Of a DNA stretch of 64,000 bases, positions 62,927 to 64,000 are shown one piece after another. Numbering within the stretch: the first letter of the stretch is position 1; the number at the start of each line of letters is the position of its first letter. Origin of the DNA: Streptomyces sp. CB02400 (GTDB lineage Bacteria; Actinomycetota; Actinomycetes; Streptomycetales; Streptomycetaceae). The notes under the pieces were generated by a model, which was not told the DNA's origin, did no database searches, and saw only the letters and a list, made by a program, of their open reading frames with translations. Both the position numbers and the translations under genes were made by a program. The stretch covers positions 62,001 to 126,000 of the forward strand of contig NZ_LIWB01000021.1 in the NCBI RefSeq assembly GCF_001905725.1. The letters run 5' to 3'.

Positions 62927-62927
62927 A

Positions 62928-64000
62928 TTACCGTTCGCTCGCGGCGAGCTGACCACACGCCCCGTCGATCTCCTGCCCACGGGTGTCCCGGATCGTCACC
63001 GGCACACCGTGCGCGGCGATCGCCTCCACGAACGCCTTCTCGTCCTCGGGACGGGAGGCGGTCCACTTGGAGCCGGGGGTGGGGTTGAGCGGGATGAGGT
63101 TGACGTGCACGGGGCGGCCCTTGAGCATCCGCCCGAGGCGGTCACCGCGCCAGGCCTGGTCGTTGATGTCCCGGATGAGGGCGTACTCGATGGACAGCCG
63201 CCGGCCCGACCTGGCCGCGTACTCGAACCCGGCGTCGAGCACCTCGCGCACCTTCCACCGCGTGTTCACGGGGACGAGGGTGTCGCGCAGTTCGTCGTCG
63301 GGGGCGTGCAGCGAGATGGCGAGGCGGCACTTGAAGCCCTCGTCGGAGAACCGGTGGATGGCCGGGACGAGACCGACGGTGGACACGGTGATCCCGCGCT
63401 GCGACAGCCCGAGCCCGTCCGGCTCGGGATCGGTGAGGCGGCGAATCGCCCCCACGACCCGGTTGTAGTTGGCGAGCGGCTCACCCATGCCCATGAACAC
63501 GATGTTGCTCAGCCGCGCCGGGCCGCCGGGGACCTCACCGTCCCTGAGCGCCCGCATCCCGTCCACGATCTGGTGCACGATCTCGGCGGTGGACAGGTTC
63601 CGGTCGAGACCGGCCTGCCCGGTCGCGCAGAACGGGCAGTTCATGCCGCAGCCCGCCTGGGAGCTGATGCACATGGTCACCCGGTCCGGGTAGCGCATCA
63701 GCACGGACTCGACGAGCGTGCCGTCGAACAGCTTCCACAGCGTCTTGCGCGTCGTCCCCTGGTCGGTCGACAGATGCCGTACGACCGTCATCAGCTCCGG
63801 AAGCAGCGCCTCCTGCAGCTTGCCGCGGGAACCGGCGGGGACGTCGGTCCACTGCTCCGGGTCGTGCGCGTACCGCGCGAAGTAGTGCTGAGAGAGCTGC
63901 TTGGCACGAAACGCCTTCTCACCGACCGCGACGACCGCCTCCTTCCGCTCGGCGGGCGTGAGGTCGGCGAGGTGCCGCGGCGGCTTCTTGGCTCCGCGGG
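62928..64000 (-). CDS. rlmN: Dual-specificity rRNA/tRNA adenine-C2 methyltransferase (5' end cut by window edge)
   Basis: RlmN methylates C2 of A2503 in 23S rRNA and A37 in some tRNAs using radical SAM chemistry. The frame is open to the right edge with 357 codons visible. Compared with a usual length of about 368, only a dozen residues are missing. The radical SAM cluster motif is CGMNCPFCATG (CxxxCxxC type). GMGEPLANYNRV and the C-terminal Cys in EIDGACGQLAAS, which forms the methyl-carrying/thiyl site, are intact. An internal ATG at 63791 is not the start, because RlmN sequence (QLSQHYFARYAHDPEQWTDV) continues upstream. Confidence 0.96.
   Translation of the reverse strand, partial: RGAKKPPRHLADLTPAERKEAVVAVGEKAFRAKQLSQHYFARYAHDPEQWTDVPAGSRGKLQEALLPELMTVVRHLSTDQGTTRKTLWKLFDGTLVESVLMRYPDRVTMCISSQAGCGMNCPFCATGQAGLDRNLSTAEIVHQIVDGMRALRDGEVPGGPARLSNIVFMGMGEPLANYNRVVGAIRRLTDPEPDGLGLSQRGITVSTVGLVPAIHRFSDEGFKCRLAISLHAPDDELRDTLVPVNTRWKVREVLDAGFEYAARSGRRLSIEYALIRDINDQAWRGDRLGRMLKGRPVHVNLIPLNPTPGSKWTASRPEDEKAFVEAIAAHGVPVTIRDTRGQEIDGACGQLAASER

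Noticed and set aside
62909..62927. TGTGA...TCACA resembling a CRP site upstream of the thiamine operon
   Set aside because: The spacing between arms is nine bases instead of six, and part of it serves as the likely -35 region. I would not call a CRP site.
63535..63852. Internal ATG at 63791 as the rlmN start
   Set aside because: Conserved RlmN N-terminal sequence continues upstream to the window edge without a stop.

Overview
The window is chromosomal DNA of a high-GC actinomycete, almost certainly a Streptomyces. Third codon positions are nearly all G or C, GTG and TTG starts are common, and Tat signal peptides and ATGA overlaps recur. Housekeeping genes typical of the Streptomyces core are present: proS, ispG, rseP, dxr, futalosine-pathway deaminase, rlmN. 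I see no rRNA, tRNA, CRISPR, transposase, prophage or antibiotic gene cluster. Both window edges cut genes: proS on the left and rlmN on the right.

Layout. 1-9062 (minus strand): proS, two GNAT acetyltransferases, ispG, then dxr-rseP (MEP isoprenoid genes coupled to a site-2 protease), a small XRE-type HTH ORF whose start looks frameshifted, and an acyl-CoA dehydrogenase. 9063-25720: a carbohydrate locus that reads as a complete xyloglucan utilisation system. It contains a LacI regulator, a secreted intradiol dioxygenase fused to a CBM5/12, secreted GH12 and GH74 endo-xyloglucanases, cytoplasmic GH95, GH42 and GH3 exo-enzymes, and an ABC importer without its own ATPase. Four copies of a palindrome with core TCGAAGCGCTTCGA lie only in the two control regions of this locus.

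25847-26941: a DUF4190 membrane protein and a NADAR protein. 27140-34332: an aldehyde dehydrogenase, a PotDABC-type polyamine importer and an FAD amine oxidase, all in one direction. 34418-44917: a GH18 chitinase under a probable DasR site, a PAP2 phosphatase, 4-aminobutyrate aminotransferase, a VirD4-like membrane ATPase, a PucR regulator and a second aldehyde dehydrogenase. 44994-48978: a second DUF4190 protein, aminodeoxyfutalosine deaminase, a glycerophosphodiesterase and a secreted serine hydrolase. 48971-53142: a small membrane protein and a second polyamine catabolic unit (aldehyde dehydrogenase diverging from an Lrp regulator and a putrescine-type aminotransferase).

53360-58941: an ABC ATPase with FtsX-like permease, a VOC protein, a LOG-family protein, a sortase-anchored surface protein (LAETG) and a mycothiol-dependent-type MDMPI protein. 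58966-62898: a thiamine-type ABC transporter (binding protein, fused permease, ATPase) preceded by a clear TPP riboswitch and a terminator hairpin. 62928-64000: rlmN.

Taken together, polyamine uptake, oxidation or transamination to 4-aminobutanal, oxidation to GABA and GABA transamination can all be assigned within 27-53 kb. The most interesting unit is the xyloglucan locus with its private operator and its neighbouring secreted aromatic-ring dioxygenase.
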